DNA of 33,618 nucleotides from CAZBPZ01 sp964493955. GTDB lineage: Bacteria; Chloroflexota; Dehalococcoidia; Dehalococcoidales; Fen-1064. Under the pieces are notes generated by a model. The model had not been told where the DNA came from. It did no database searches and was given only the letters and a program-made list of their open reading frames with translations. The position numbers and the translations under genes are program-made. Shown piece by piece: positions 1-8,285 of this stretch. Numbering within the stretch: the first letter of the stretch is position 1; each line of letters begins with the position of its first letter. The DNA is taken from contig CAZBPZ010000007.1 of NCBI GenBank assembly GCA_964493955.1, positions 1 to 33,618 on the forward strand. The letters run 5' to 3'.

Positions 1-346
1 TGGCCGAGAGGGCGCAGCGCAGGGCGAGGCGGCGCATCTTCCTGGGCATGGCCTGGCGGTACTTGCGCGGCTTCGGCCCGAAGATGATACCGCCACCAAC
101 CCGCAGCCCCGACTTGACGCTGCCAGCCCGGGCATAACCCGTGCCCTTCTGCCGGTAGAGCTTGCGCGTGCTGCCGCTCACCTCGGAGCGCGTCCTGGTA
201 CTGGCTGTCCCCTGGCGGGCATTGGCACGCTGCCGCACCACCGCCTGGTGGACCACCGCCTCGTTAAAGGGCACCCCGAAGACGGCATCACTAATCTCTA
301 TATGGTCAACCACCTCACCATTAAGCCCGTAGACCGGTGCCTGCAT
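1..346 (-). CDS. rplD: 50S ribosomal protein L4, 3' end cut by window edge
   Basis: The first 115 codons of ribosomal protein L4, an early-assembling 23S rRNA-binding protein of the large subunit whose loop lines the exit tunnel. The ATG is at 346, three bases after the rplC stop. The translation begins [19 protein letters not shown] and carries the L4 signature [12 protein letters not shown] followed by [12 protein letters not shown], the conserved loop region. The gene runs off the left edge, so the C-terminal half is not visible. It is the last gene seen of the rpsL-rpsG-fusA-rpsJ-rplC-rplD operon, with translational coupling to rplC likely from the 3-base spacing. Confidence 0.97.
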   Translation of the reverse strand, partial: MQAPVYGLNGEVVDHIEISDAVFGVPFNEAVVHQAVVRQRANARQGTASTRTRSEVSGSTRKLYRQKGTGYARAGSVKSGLRVGGGIIFGPKPRKYRQAMPRKMRRLALRCALSA

Positions 347-349
347 CAG

Positions 350-973
350 CTAGTTCCCCTTGCCTGATTTCCGGATGAGGAGCAGGCCGTGGCGCGGGCC
401 GGGTACCGCCCCCCTGACAAAGACCAGGTTACGCTCCGGCTCCGTCCGGCAGACCTCCAGCCGCCGCACCGTGACACGGTCGCCACCCATGCGCCCGGCC
501 ATGCGCAGCCCCTTGAAGACACGGCCGGGTGTGGTTGTCGCCCCCACCGAGCCGGGGGCCCGGTGGCGGTCAGACTGGCCGTGCGTCTTGGGACCACCGC
601 CAAAGTGGTGGCGCTTCACCACCCCGGCAAAACCCTTGCCCTTGGAGACTCCGGTAACATCAACCCTGTCCCCGGGCTGCAGCTGGCTGACATCCACGGT
701 ATCACCCACCTGGAACCCGGCCGCACTGGCCACGCGGAACTCCCTCAGGTGCCGGAAGTTGCCCAGCCCCCTGAGGTGGCCGAGCTGCGGTCTCTTCAGC
801 CGCCGGGCCTCGCCGAAGCCGAGCTGCACCGCCTCGTAGCCCTCTTTCTCGGCAGTCTTCACCTGCACCACGCGGCACGGCCCGGCCTCAATCGCCGTAA
901 CCGCCTCCACCCGGCCGTTGCTGGCGACCATCTGGCTCATGCCAATCTTTCTACCGATAATCCCGGGAAACAT
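350..973 (-). CDS. rplC: 50S ribosomal protein L3
   Basis: Ribosomal protein L3 (207 aa), a primary 23S rRNA binder near the peptidyl-transferase centre. The product starts MFPGIIGRKIGMSQM, the normal L3 N-terminus, and contains the typical central stretch VTGVSKGKGFAGVVKRHHF and the loop GSVGATTTPGRVFKG. The open frame extends 29 codons further upstream, but the ATG at 973 fits the family and has a purine-rich GGCGGAGAG about 9 bases upstream, so it is preferred. Length is normal for bacterial L3. It lies 28 bases after rpsJ and 3 bases before rplD. Confidence 0.97.
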   Translation of the reverse strand: MFPGIIGRKIGMSQMVASNGRVEAVTAIEAGPCRVVQVKTAEKEGYEAVQLGFGEARRLKRPQLGHLRGLGNFRHLREFRVASAAGFQVGDTVDVSQLQPGDRVDVTGVSKGKGFAGVVKRHHFGGGPKTHGQSDRHRAPGSVGATTTPGRVFKGLRMAGRMGGDRVTVRRLEVCRTEPERNLVFVRGAVPGPRHGLLLIRKSGKGN

Positions 974-1001
974 CCCTGCACTCTCCGCCAAGGCATACCA
1001 C

Positions 1002-1310
1002 CTAAAGCTTGATGTCCAGCTCCACCCCGGCCGGCAGGTTGAGCTTGGTGAGCGAGTCAATCGTCTTGGAGGTGGTCTCGATTATGTCTATCAGCCGCTT
1101 GTGGGTACGGATTTCAAACTGCTCCTGGGAGTTCTTGTCAATAAAGGGTGACCGGATAACGCTGAACTTCTGTATCCGGGTGGGCAGCGGGATAGGCCCC
1201 ACCACCACCGCCCCCGTCTGTTCCACCGTCTCCACTATCTGGCGGGCAGACTGGTCCACGATCTTGTGGTCAAACCCCTTGAGCCTGATACGTATCTGCT
1301 GCTTAGGCAT
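1002..1310 (-). CDS. rpsJ: 30S ribosomal protein S10
   Basis: Ribosomal protein S10 (102 aa), a 30S head protein that also acts as NusE in transcription antitermination. The sequence starts [20 protein letters not shown] and contains [16 protein letters not shown] and the signature [20 protein letters not shown]. Length is standard. Its ATG overlaps the end of fusA by 8 bases, which implies coupled translation. In many bacteria tuf lies between fusA and rpsJ; here the str and S10 operons are joined directly. Confidence 0.98.
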   Translation of the reverse strand: MPKQQIRIRLKGFDHKIVDQSARQIVETVEQTGAVVVGPIPLPTRIQKFSVIRSPFIDKNSQEQFEIRTHKRLIDIIETTSKTIDSLTKLNLPAGVELDIKL

Positions 1311-3390
1311 GGCGGATAGACCCTACCTTGTCACCGATTCCTTCAGCCACGTCCTCCGGCACCGGCTGGTAGCTGTGGAACTCCAGCGAATGCGTTGCCC
1401 GGCCCTGGGTCTGGGACCGCAGGCCGGTGGCATAGCCGAAGCTCTCTGCCAGCGGCAGGAGGCTCTGGATGATACAGGTATCACCGTGTGTCTCAATCGA
1501 CGTGATGTGGCCCCGCTTGGCGCTCACATCAGCGATGATATCGCCCAGGAACTCCTTGGGAGTGACTACCTCCAGCTTCATGACCGGCTCCAGCAGGATG
1601 ACACGGCTGCGCGAGACGGCGTCCCTGAAGGCCAGTGAGCCGGCCATGCGGAAGGCCACCTCCGAGGAGTCCACCTCGTGGTAGGTGCCGTCAACCAGGG
1701 TCACCCGGATATCCACCATGGGGTAACCCGCCAGCAGGCCGGTCTCCATCGCCTCCTTGACGCCCGCCTCCACCGCCGGGATGAACTGCCTGGGGATGGC
1801 GGCCTGCCGGATACGGTCCACAAACTCGAAGCCACCGCCGCGTTCCAGGGGCTCTATCTCAATCACCACGTGACCATACTGGCCGTGACCGCCGGACTGG
1901 CGGACAAACCGGCCCTCGCCCCGGGCCGGGGTGGTAATCGTCTCCTTGTAGGCCACGCGCGGCCGGCCGACCTTGGCGGCCACCCCGAACTCGCTCAGGA
2001 GACGGTGCACAATCACCTCAAGGTGAAGCTCACCCATGCCGGCAATTATGGTCTGGCCCGTCTCCTCGTTAAAGCTCATCCGGAAGGTTGGGTCCTCTTC
2101 CGTGAGCTTGCGCAGGGCATCGCCCATCTTGTCCTGGTCCGCCCGGGTCCTCGGCTCGATGGCAATCGATACCACCGGCTCGGGGAAGCGGATGGACTCA
2201 AGCAGCACCGGCTGCGAAGCCTGGCAGAGCGTATCACCGGTGAAGGTGGCCTTCAGGCCAACCGTGGCCACGATGGCACCGGTATCGGCCAGGGGGATTT
2301 CCTCGCGGCGGTTGGCGTGCATCAGCATGATGCGCCCCATGCGCTCCGTCTTGTTCCGGGTGGAGTTGAACACCTGGGCACCGGCCCTGATTCTCCCGGA
2401 GTAGACGCGGAAGTAAACCAGCCGGCCCACGTAGGGGTCCACCACCACCTTGAAGGCCAGCGCCGCGAAGGGGGCATCGTCCCGGGCGGGCCGCAGCACC
2501 TCGTTACCGCTTTTCACGTCAATGGCCCGCACCGGCGGCATGTCCACCGGTGACGGCAGGTAATCAACAATGGCGTCCAGCAACTTCTGGACACCCCGGT
2601 TGGTGAGGGCGCTGCCGCACAGCACCGGCACATGCCGGTCCGCCAGCGTACCCTTGCGGATTGCCTGCCGCAGCTCAGCCGGCGAGATATCCTCTCCCTC
2701 CAGGTAGGCCACCAGGATACGGTCGTCAACCTCGGCCAGCTTCTCTATCAGCGCCTGGCGCATCTGGCTGGCCCGGGCCTGCTCTGACTCGGGGATGGCG
2801 ATTTCCTGCGGTGGTACCGAGGGGTCGCGGTCGTAGAGCCAGGCCTTGTTTTCCACCAGGTCAACCACGCCCTCAAAGGTCTCGCCGCTGCCGAGCGGCA
2901 TCTGCACCGGCAGCGGGCTGGCACGGAGGCGGTCTTTTATCATGGAAAGGGTGCGGTAGAAGTCAGCCCCCGTCCTTTCCATCTTGTTGACGAAGCAAAT
3001 CCGGGGCACGCGGTAGCGGTCGGCCTGCCGCCAGACCGTTTCCGACTGGGCCTCAACGCCGGCCACGCCGTCGAAGATGACCACGCCACCGTCAAGGACA
3101 CGCAGGCAGCGCTCCACCTCGGCGGTGAAGTCCACGTGGCCGGGGGTGTCGATGATATTGATACGGTGTTCCCGCCAGTTGCAGGTGGTAGCGGCGGCCG
3201 TGATGGTAATGCCGCGCTCCCTCTCCTGCTCCATCCAGTCCATCACCGCCGTACCCTCGTCCACCTCGCCAATCTTGTAGGTCTGGCCGGTGTAAAAGAG
3301 GATACGCTCGGTAAGAGTGGTCTTACCGGCATCTATATGGGCAATTATGCCGATGTTCCGGATCCGCTCGAGCGGAAAGCCCCTGGACAT
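1303..3390 (-). CDS. fusA: Elongation factor G
   Basis: EF-G (695 aa), the cytoplasmic GTPase that drives ribosomal translocation and, with RRF, ribosome recycling. Motifs are AHIDAGKTT (G1), [12 protein letters not shown] (G2 region), DTPGHVDF (G3) and NKMERTGA (G4). The G4 motif reads NKME instead of the usual NKMD; the codon is GAA. Domains II to V follow with normal spacing. The frame is open for 49 codons upstream, but the family start [20 protein letters not shown] corresponds to the ATG at 3390. It lies 49 bases downstream of rpsG and overlaps rpsJ by 8 bases. Confidence 0.97.
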   Translation of the reverse strand: MSRGFPLERIRNIGIIAHIDAGKTTLTERILFYTGQTYKIGEVDEGTAVMDWMEQERERGITITAAATTCNWREHRINIIDTPGHVDFTAEVERCLRVLDGGVVIFDGVAGVEAQSETVWRQADRYRVPRICFVNKMERTGADFYRTLSMIKDRLRASPLPVQMPLGSGETFEGVVDLVENKAWLYDRDPSVPPQEIAIPESEQARASQMRQALIEKLAEVDDRILVAYLEGEDISPAELRQAIRKGTLADRHVPVLCGSALTNRGVQKLLDAIVDYLPSPVDMPPVRAIDVKSGNEVLRPARDDAPFAALAFKVVVDPYVGRLVYFRVYSGRIRAGAQVFNSTRNKTERMGRIMLMHANRREEIPLADTGAIVATVGLKATFTGDTLCQASQPVLLESIRFPEPVVSIAIEPRTRADQDKMGDALRKLTEEDPTFRMSFNEETGQTIIAGMGELHLEVIVHRLLSEFGVAAKVGRPRVAYKETITTPARGEGRFVRQSGGHGQYGHVVIEIEPLERGGGFEFVDRIRQAAIPRQFIPAVEAGVKEAMETGLLAGYPMVDIRVTLVDGTYHEVDSSEVAFRMAGSLAFRDAVSRSRVILLEPVMKLEVVTPKEFLGDIIADVSAKRGHITSIETHGDTCIIQSLLPLAESFGYATGLRSQTQGRATHSLEFHSYQPVPEDVAEGIGDKVGSIRHA

Positions 3391-3439
3391 AGCATCCCTG
3401 CTGGTTATAGAAACACCCTGTGTAATTGTGGGTCTCCTC

Positions 3440-3913
3440 TTACCACCGGTAGTGGGCAAAGGCCCGGTTGGCCTCCGCCATCCGATGGGTATCCTCGCGC
3501 TTCTTGACCGTGACACCCTGTCCCCTGGCAGCGTCACTGAGCTCCGCGGCGAGCTTCTCGGCCATGGACCTGCCCGACCGGGCCCGAGCCGACTCCACCA
3601 GCCAGCGCAAGGCGAGGGACTGACCCACTTCAGGACGTACCTCGACCGGTACCTGATAGGTGGCGCCGCCCACGCGGCGTGACTTGACCTTGAGCTGCGG
3701 GGTAACGTTACGGATTGCCTGCTCGATATCGGTCAACGGGGAGCGCGAACCCTGGCGCTCCATAATCTCCATCGCCCCGTACACTATCTTCTCGGCAATG
3801 CTCTTCTTACCGTCCAGCATCACCTTGTTTATCAGCTTGGCCAGCAGCACGCTGCCGTACCTGGCATCGGGCTGGACCGGGTGTCTCTTGATAGCCTGGG
3901 CACGCCTGGGCAT
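3440..3913 (-). CDS. rpsG: 30S ribosomal protein S7
   Basis: Ribosomal protein S7 (157 aa), which nucleates assembly of the 30S head on 16S rRNA and contacts the E site. It starts [20 protein letters not shown] and contains [21 protein letters not shown] and the typical C-terminal [20 protein letters not shown]. The ATG at 3913 is preceded by GGGGGAGAA, a strong ribosome-binding site. The frame is open upstream through the rpsL region, but that extension has no S7 similarity. Spacing to rpsL is 8 bases. Confidence 0.98.
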   Translation of the reverse strand: MPRRAQAIKRHPVQPDARYGSVLLAKLINKVMLDGKKSIAEKIVYGAMEIMERQGSRSPLTDIEQAIRNVTPQLKVKSRRVGGATYQVPVEVRPEVGQSLALRWLVESARARSGRSMAEKLAAELSDAARGQGVTVKKREDTHRMAEANRAFAHYRW

Positions 3914-3921
3914 TTCTCCCC

Positions 3922-4350
3922 CTAGCTGACGGTGGTTGTCCTGGGCCGCCTGGCCCCGTACTTGCTGCGCCCCCGGCGCCGGTCGGCCACGCCGTCCGCA
4001 TCCAGCGCCCCGCGCACGATATGGTAGCGGACGCCCGGCAGGTCCTTGACACGACCACCCCGCACCAGCACCACCGAGTGCTCCTGCAGCTGGTGGCCTT
4101 CGCCCGGTATGTAGGCAGTAACTTCCATCATGTTCGAAAGCCTCACCCGTGCAATCTTGCGCAGGGCCGAGTTCGGCTTCTTGGGAGTGGTGGTCTTTAC
4201 CTGCACGCAGACACCACGCTTCTGCGGGGAGCCCTTTCCCCAGAATGTGCGGTTCTTGAGGGCGTTGTAGACGTAGTGCAGCGCCGGCGTCTTTGTCTTG
4301 CCGGAACCCGTCTTTCTGCCTTTGCGGACAAGCTGGTTGATGGTCGGCAC
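3922..4350 (-). CDS. rpsL: 30S ribosomal protein S12
   Basis: Ribosomal protein S12 (142 aa), a decoding-centre protein and the classical streptomycin target. The start is the GTG at 4350, giving [17 protein letters not shown]; a GAGG lies 5 bases upstream. An ATG-initiated reading further upstream adds 29 residues unlike S12 and is rejected, because it begins upstream of the predicted transcription start. Signatures [16 protein letters not shown] and [21 protein letters not shown] are intact, with the drug-site lysines in wild-type form. An insertion around [18 protein letters not shown] precedes [10 protein letters not shown] relative to E. coli; I believe similar insertions occur in Chloroflexota S12. 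First gene of the operon. Confidence 0.97.
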   Translation of the reverse strand: MPTINQLVRKGRKTGSGKTKTPALHYVYNALKNRTFWGKGSPQKRGVCVQVKTTTPKKPNSALRKIARVRLSNMMEVTAYIPGEGHQLQEHSVVLVRGGRVKDLPGVRYHIVRGALDADGVADRRRGRSKYGARRPRTTTVS

Positions 4351-4408
4351 CTTTGCCTCGTTCCCCCACAATTTTAATGGATGAGCCGCCCGGCCCATCC
4401 ATCTATGC

Positions 4409-4437
4409 ACTATAGCAGATTGAAGCTGAGACTTCAA
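4409..4437 (-). promoter_or_regulatory. Sigma70-type promoter of the rpsL operon, with overlapping palindrome
   Basis: On the minus strand, TTGAAG (4437-4432) and TATAGT (4414-4409) are separated by exactly 17 bases. The predicted start near 4402 gives a leader of about 50 bases to the rpsL GTG. The -35 region lies in a perfect 6-6-6 inverted repeat, TTGAAG-CTGAGA-CTTCAA (4420-4437), which could be an operator or chance. Confidence 0.7.
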
Positions 4438-4529
4438 CCTGCCAAGCGTGCTACCCCAGGGTGCACGAATAGATAGAGTAACACATCCGGTCTCACCGTG
4501 TCAATCGCAGCCGGCAGCACAGCACCGGC

Positions 4530-4558
4530 TTGACAGCTTACACGGAAACGTGTATGAT
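4530..4558 (+). promoter_or_regulatory. mutL promoter, consensus-like, predicted leaderless
   Basis: TTGACA (4530-4535), a 17-base spacer, and TATGAT (4553-4558). The expected start, 6 to 8 bases downstream, falls at 4564-4566, directly at the mutL ATG (4566). No Shine-Dalgarno sequence precedes that ATG, which agrees with a leaderless mRNA. Confidence 0.72.
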
Positions 4559-4565
4559 GGCCGCG

Positions 4566-6260
4566 ATGCCAATTCAGGTGCTGGACGAGGCGGTTGCCAC
4601 CCGGATTGCCGCCGGCGAGGTGGTGGAACGTCCGGCCTCGGTGGTGAAAGAGCTGGTTGAGAATGCGCTCGATGCCGGGGCCAGGACGGTATCCGTCGAG
4701 ACGGAGGGGGGTGGGGTCAACCTCATCCGCGTCAGCGATGATGGCGCCGGCATCCCGGCGGCCGAGCTGGAGACAGCCTTCCAGCGCTACGCCACCAGCA
4801 AGCTTTCCAGCGTGGCCGACCTTGCCCGGGTGAGCACCTTCGGCTTCCGGGGAGAGGCGCTGCCCAGCATCGCCGCCGTGGCCGAGGTGGAGGTGGTCAC
4901 CTGCACGGCCGGCGCGCCCGCCGGGGAGGTGCTGCGGCTGCACCAGGGCCAGCCCGCCGGGCGCGGCCAGCGGGCGCGTGCCCGCGGCACAACCGTCACC
5001 GTGCGGGGGCTTTTCCAGACGGTGCCGGCCCGCCTCAAGTTCCTGAAATCGAACGCCACCGAGAACGCCCATATTGCCCGGGTGGTGTCCGGCTACGCGC
5101 TGGCCTTCCCCGGGGTACGTTTTTCGCTGAGGATAGACGGGCGCCACGTGCTCGCCACCGGCGGCAGCGGCCGGCTCATTGACGCCGCCATCGAGGTCTA
5201 CGGCGTGGAGGTGGCCCGCGGCCTGATGCCAATCGCGGCGCCGGCCATGCCACCCGGGGGAATCACCATCAGCGGCATGATAAGCCAGCCCTCGCTCACC
5301 CGGGCCAACCGCGACTCGCTGAGCCTGTTCGTGAACCGGCGTGCCATCAGCAGCCGGCCCCTCGCCTACGCCGTCGAAGAGGCCTACCACGGCCTGCTGA
5401 TGCCGGGCCGGCACCCGCTGGCCATCATCAACATCAGCCTGCCACCGGAAGAGGTGGATGTCAACGTGCACCCCACCAAGGCAGAGGTGAAGTTCCGCGA
5501 CGAGCGGGCCGTCTTCACGGCGGTACAGCGGGCGGTGCGGGCCACACTGGTAGCACAGGCGCCGGTACCACGAATGGAAGAGCCGCTGGCCACCTACCGG
5601 GCAGTGCCGCCGGCCGCCCGCCCGCTCTGGGGTACCGGGAGGGAGCAACACCCCCCGCCGGCCGGACCCCCCGCCGGCACGCCGTCCCCGCCGCTACCGG
5701 CCCTGCGGGTGCTGGGGCAGGTGGCCAGCACCTACATCGTGGCCGAGGGCCCGGACGGGCTCTACCTGGTGGACCAGCACGCCGCCCACGAGCGTGTCCT
5801 GTACGAGAAGTACCGCCGCCAGCTGGCGGCCCACCGCGTCGAGGTGCAGCCCCTGCTGAAGCCCACCCCCTTCGAGGTGAGCCCGGCCGGGGCAGAGCTC
5901 CTGCGGGCGAACCTGGCAACACTGGCCGAGGCCGGCTTCAGCCTGGAGCCGTTCGGGGAGCACAGCTACCTGGTGCGGACCATCCCGGCGCTGCTGAGCG
6001 GGGGCGACTGGGCGGCCGCGGTGCGGGAGGTGCTGGACGGCGGGCCTGCCGGCACGGAGGACTGGACCGAGAGGATGGCCGTCTCGCTGGCCTGCCACGC
6101 GGCGGTACGGGCGGGAAAGACGCTCAACCTAGCCGAGATGCGCCACCTGCTGCGGGAGCTGGAACAGGCCAGCCTGCCCCGTACCTGCCCGCACGGACGC
6201 CCCACCGTGCTGCGCATCGGCAACGACCACCTGGAGCGGGAGTTCGGGCGGCGGGGCTAG
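4566..6260 (+). CDS. mutL: DNA mismatch repair protein MutL, endonuclease type
   Basis: MutL (564 aa) couples MutS mismatch recognition to strand incision. The N-terminal GHKL ATPase (about 1-330) shows KELVENALDAGA, with E29 and N33 aligning with E. coli MutL numbering, then DDGAGI, FGFRGEALPS and RGTTVTVRGLF. A proline-rich linker (about 345-385) leads to the dimerization domain. This carries DQHAAHERVLYE, ACHAAVRAGK, CPHGRP and a terminal FGR, the metal-binding endonuclease motifs found in MutL of bacteria lacking MutH. The start MPIQVLDEA is the family start; in-frame ATGs at 4554, 4557 and the GTG-like upstream region lie inside the promoter. Divergent from the rpsL operon. mutS is not in the window. 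Confidence 0.96.
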   Translation: MPIQVLDEAVATRIAAGEVVERPASVVKELVENALDAGARTVSVETEGGGVNLIRVSDDGAGIPAAELETAFQRYATSKLSSVADLARVSTFGFRGEALPSIAAVAEVEVVTCTAGAPAGEVLRLHQGQPAGRGQRARARGTTVTVRGLFQTVPARLKFLKSNATENAHIARVVSGYALAFPGVRFSLRIDGRHVLATGGSGRLIDAAIEVYGVEVARGLMPIAAPAMPPGGITISGMISQPSLTRANRDSLSLFVNRRAISSRPLAYAVEEAYHGLLMPGRHPLAIINISLPPEEVDVNVHPTKAEVKFRDERAVFTAVQRAVRATLVAQAPVPRMEEPLATYRAVPPAARPLWGTGREQHPPPAGPPAGTPSPPLPALRVLGQVASTYIVAEGPDGLYLVDQHAAHERVLYEKYRRQLAAHRVEVQPLLKPTPFEVSPAGAELLRANLATLAEAGFSLEPFGEHSYLVRTIPALLSGGDWAAAVREVLDGGPAGTEDWTERMAVSLACHAAVRAGKTLNLAEMRHLLRELEQASLPRTCPHGRPTVLRIGNDHLEREFGRRG

Positions 6261-6283
6261 GGCACGCCATGCGGCCAACCCCG

Positions 6284-6300
6284 CCGCCCAGCACGGGCGG
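6284..6300. other. Small hairpin in the mutL/CooC-like convergent spacer
   Basis: The 232-base spacer 6261-6492 between two converging genes contains CCGCCC-AGCAC-GGGCGG, a 6-bp stem starting 23 bases after the mutL stop. There is no following T-run, so it is at best a weak terminator. I see no gene or other clear site in the spacer. Confidence 0.25.
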
Positions 6301-6492
6301 TGCCACCTGCGGCCGGAACGGCGTAATCACCCTTTCCAGAGTACACCCCGTCTGGTGCCCAGCGGTGGAGAAGGCCCTGCCCATCCTGTGCACTCTCACC
6401 CCTGTGGGGTGGCCAGAGAAGTTTTACCCCCGGGCCAGGCCCCCCTTACCTGGATTTACAGGGAAGAGTTTCCCCTTCAAGGGCCGGAAGGG

Positions 6493-7368
6493 CTAGGCCG
6501 TCTCGTAGCCGGCCTTTTCCATGATACGGCGCACCGAGGTGCAGGCCGGGGAGTCGTCAGGCAGGTCAAGCAGGGAGCGGCCCTCCAGGTTGTAGCGCCT
6601 GAGGTCGGCGTCATACTCCATCCGGCCCAGGTAGGGAAGGCCGGTCCGCCGCAGGGCCTGCTCGGCCGCCTCGTCAAACTCGTAGTTACCCACCAGGAAG
6701 AGGCGCTCGTAGGTGATGCCCACCTCGCGCGTGATGCGCTGCACCCGCTCAATGTGCAGCAGCGACTTGCGGGAAGGGTCGAGCACGATGAAGAGGTCAT
6801 TGACACGGGGAACGACGCGGCGGTTGAGGTGCTCCAGGCCGGCCGGGGAATCTATCAGGATGCTGCGGTAGTTCTGGCCGATGGCCGGGATGACAAACTC
6901 CATCAGGTAGTTGGCGGAGCGGTAGTCACCCTCCGACCAGCGCGGCCCCAGCGAGAAGATGTCAAAACGGTCGGAGTGGTACCGGGCATACCAGCGCAGC
7001 AACAGCGGTATCTTGACCACCGGCGGCGCGCCGGCCAGCTCGGCAAAGATGTCCTCTTCCTCTATCTCGTGCGTGAGGTCAGAAAGCGTCTTGACGGGCA
7101 CCTCGCGGTCGCCCTCGGTCCTTACCCGGGCCGTTTCGATGTCAACCCCCAGCATGGTGGCCAGGCTCTGGTCAGGGTCAATATCCAGCAGGAGCAGCGG
7201 CGGCCTGAGGTAGCGCGCCAGCAGGGCCACGAAGGTGGACTTGCCGGTGCCGCCACGACCGGTGGACATGATGATACGCCCCACGCGGTCGAGCGAGCCG
7301 GCCACGCGGTTGATGCGGGCCGCGGCGGCAATCACCTGGGCACCGATGTCATCCCCGGGAAGGACCAT
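6493..7368 (-). CDS. CooC/AcsF-family MinD-like ATPase lacking the nickel CxC motif
   Basis: A 291-aa SIMIBI-class ATPase. After about 30 extra N-terminal residues comes a P-loop, GRGGTGKST (37-45), where the deviant Walker A lysine of KGGxGK is replaced by R38. DIDPDQSLATMLG and the switch II-like DSPAGLEHLNRRVVPRV match CooC/AcsF proteins, which help insert nickel into CO dehydrogenase/acetyl-CoA synthase. Where CooC has its Ni-binding CxC, this protein reads EGDYRSANYL, without cysteines, so it may serve another metalloenzyme or have lost metal binding. The ATG lies 3 bases after the MobB stop, with GGGAGG overlapping the MobB end, so the two are co-translated. Family assignment is firm, substrate is not. 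Confidence 0.8.
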   Translation of the reverse strand: MVLPGDDIGAQVIAAAARINRVAGSLDRVGRIIMSTGRGGTGKSTFVALLARYLRPPLLLLDIDPDQSLATMLGVDIETARVRTEGDREVPVKTLSDLTHEIEEEDIFAELAGAPPVVKIPLLLRWYARYHSDRFDIFSLGPRWSEGDYRSANYLMEFVIPAIGQNYRSILIDSPAGLEHLNRRVVPRVNDLFIVLDPSRKSLLHIERVQRITREVGITYERLFLVGNYEFDEAAEQALRRTGLPYLGRMEYDADLRRYNLEGRSLLDLPDDSPACTSVRRIMEKAGYETA

Positions 7369-7371
7369 GGC

Positions 7372-8034
7372 TCAACCTCCCCTGCCCGGCCGCAGCCGGA
7401 AGACCAGTGTCCGAATGGCTGCCACACCCTTGAGGGATGCCGCCAGCGCCAGCAGCACCCGGCTTATCACCTCCCCCGGAAAGGGGCCGAGCGGTACCAC
7501 CCGCCCGTTGACGCAGACCTCCAGGCGAGGCTCACCCGGGCGGATGAACTCCTTCTCGATAAAATCGGCCAGGCCGGCGATGTCGTCCGGCCGGAACTGC
7601 GGGATGCCACCGGCCGCAGGTAATGGCCCGTCGCTGACGCGGGCCACCAGGTTCCGAAGTGATTTCAGAGGCGCGCCGCTGGCCCGACGACACACCTCTA
7701 TCTTGGGAACCTGGCTCGATTTAAAACCCTCGGCCAGGATTATGTCAAACTCCCCGCCGAAGACGCCCGCCACCGCCTCCAGGGGCGTGCTGGCCGGCTC
7801 GGGGCGTATCAACACCAGCTGCCGGGGGGTACGAATCGCGGTGGCACCGCTCCCGGCCTGGATGTGCCGCCAGCTGTCCTTGCCCGGCTCGTCCAGGCTC
7901 GCCTCCTCCGGGGTGTGCTTGATGGTGGCCACCCGGTAGCCGCGGGCCATCAGCTCGGGGATGAGCCTCTCAATCAGGGTTGTCTTGCCGGCCCCGGAAC
8001 GGCCGACGATACCTACCAGTGGCGTGACGCTCAC
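7372..8034 (-). CDS. mobB: MobB-type molybdopterin-guanine dinucleotide biosynthesis GTPase with C-terminal extension
   Basis: A 220-aa P-loop protein starting VSVTPLVGIVGRSGAGKTT. The Walker A GRSGAGKTTL, the conserved GYRVATIKHTPEE, and DIILAEGFKSSQVPKIEV are typical of MobB, which binds GTP and assists formation of the guanine-dinucleotide form of the molybdenum cofactor. About 60 residues after the MobB core (from EPRLEVCVNGR) form an additional domain I cannot name. The frame is open to a TTG at 8163, but the GTG at 8034 has GAGAGG upstream and the predicted promoter (8135-8163) begins transcription near 8129, ruling out the TTG and the ATG at 8136. Pairing with the CooC-like ATPase suggests a cofactor-maturation pair. 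Confidence 0.82.
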   Translation of the reverse strand: MSVTPLVGIVGRSGAGKTTLIERLIPELMARGYRVATIKHTPEEASLDEPGKDSWRHIQAGSGATAIRTPRQLVLIRPEPASTPLEAVAGVFGGEFDIILAEGFKSSQVPKIEVCRRASGAPLKSLRNLVARVSDGPLPAAGGIPQFRPDDIAGLADFIEKEFIRPGEPRLEVCVNGRVVPLGPFPGEVISRVLLALAASLKGVAAIRTLVFRLRPGRGG

Positions 8035-8134
8035 CTCGTTCTTTCCTCTCCCTATCGCAGGCGACGGTAGCTCCGCTTCCACGGGGCCCGCTTCAGGGCC
8101 AGGGCACTGCTCCTCAGGCAGCACTACCAGTCCC

Positions 8135-8163
8135 ATTCTAGCCGACGTCCCCACCGGCGGCAA
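8135..8163 (-). promoter_or_regulatory. Possible promoter for the MobB/CooC-like pair
   Basis: Minus strand: TTGCCG (8163-8158), 17-base spacer, TAGAAT (8140-8135). Predicted start is near 8129, about 95 bases before the chosen MobB GTG. The -35 lies within the 16-mer that is repeated on both sides of the N gap, so it survives if the gap is collapsed. Confidence 0.4.
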
Positions 8164-8170
8164 GGCGGGC

Positions 8171-8270
8171 NNNNNNNNNNNNNNNNNNNNNNNNNNNNNN
8201 NNNNNNNNNNNNNNNNNNNNNNNNNNNNNNNNNNNNNNNNNNNNNNNNNNNNNNNNNNNNNNNNNNNNNN
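8171..8270. other. Assembly gap of exactly 100 Ns, probably spurious
   Basis: Exactly 100 unresolved bases, the usual placeholder for a gap of unknown length. The 16 bases before it (8155-8170) and the 16 bases after it (8271-8286) are identical, CGGCGGCAAGGCGGGC. That is what two overlapping contig ends look like, so the true distance may be zero or negative. Confidence 0.9.
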
Positions 8271-8285
8271 CGGCGGCAAGGCGGG

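Noticed and set aside
346..603. Open frames on the opposite strand or other frames across rplC, fusA, mutL and most other genes
   Set aside because: They overlap well-supported genes, have no family similarity, and reflect the scarcity of stop codons in high-GC DNA.
4351..4437. ATG-initiated extension of rpsL
   Set aside because: It begins inside the promoter -35 and the residues do not match S12; the GTG at 4350 has an RBS.
4434..5651. 405-aa minus-strand open frame antisense to mutL
   Set aside because: Composition is low-complexity His/Gly/Arg/Pro-rich, typical of an antisense frame; mutL on the plus strand is fully supported.
8035..8163. N-terminal extension of MobB from the TTG at 8163 or ATG at 8136
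   Set aside because: It is upstream of the predicted transcription start, unlike MobB in sequence, and abuts the N gap.
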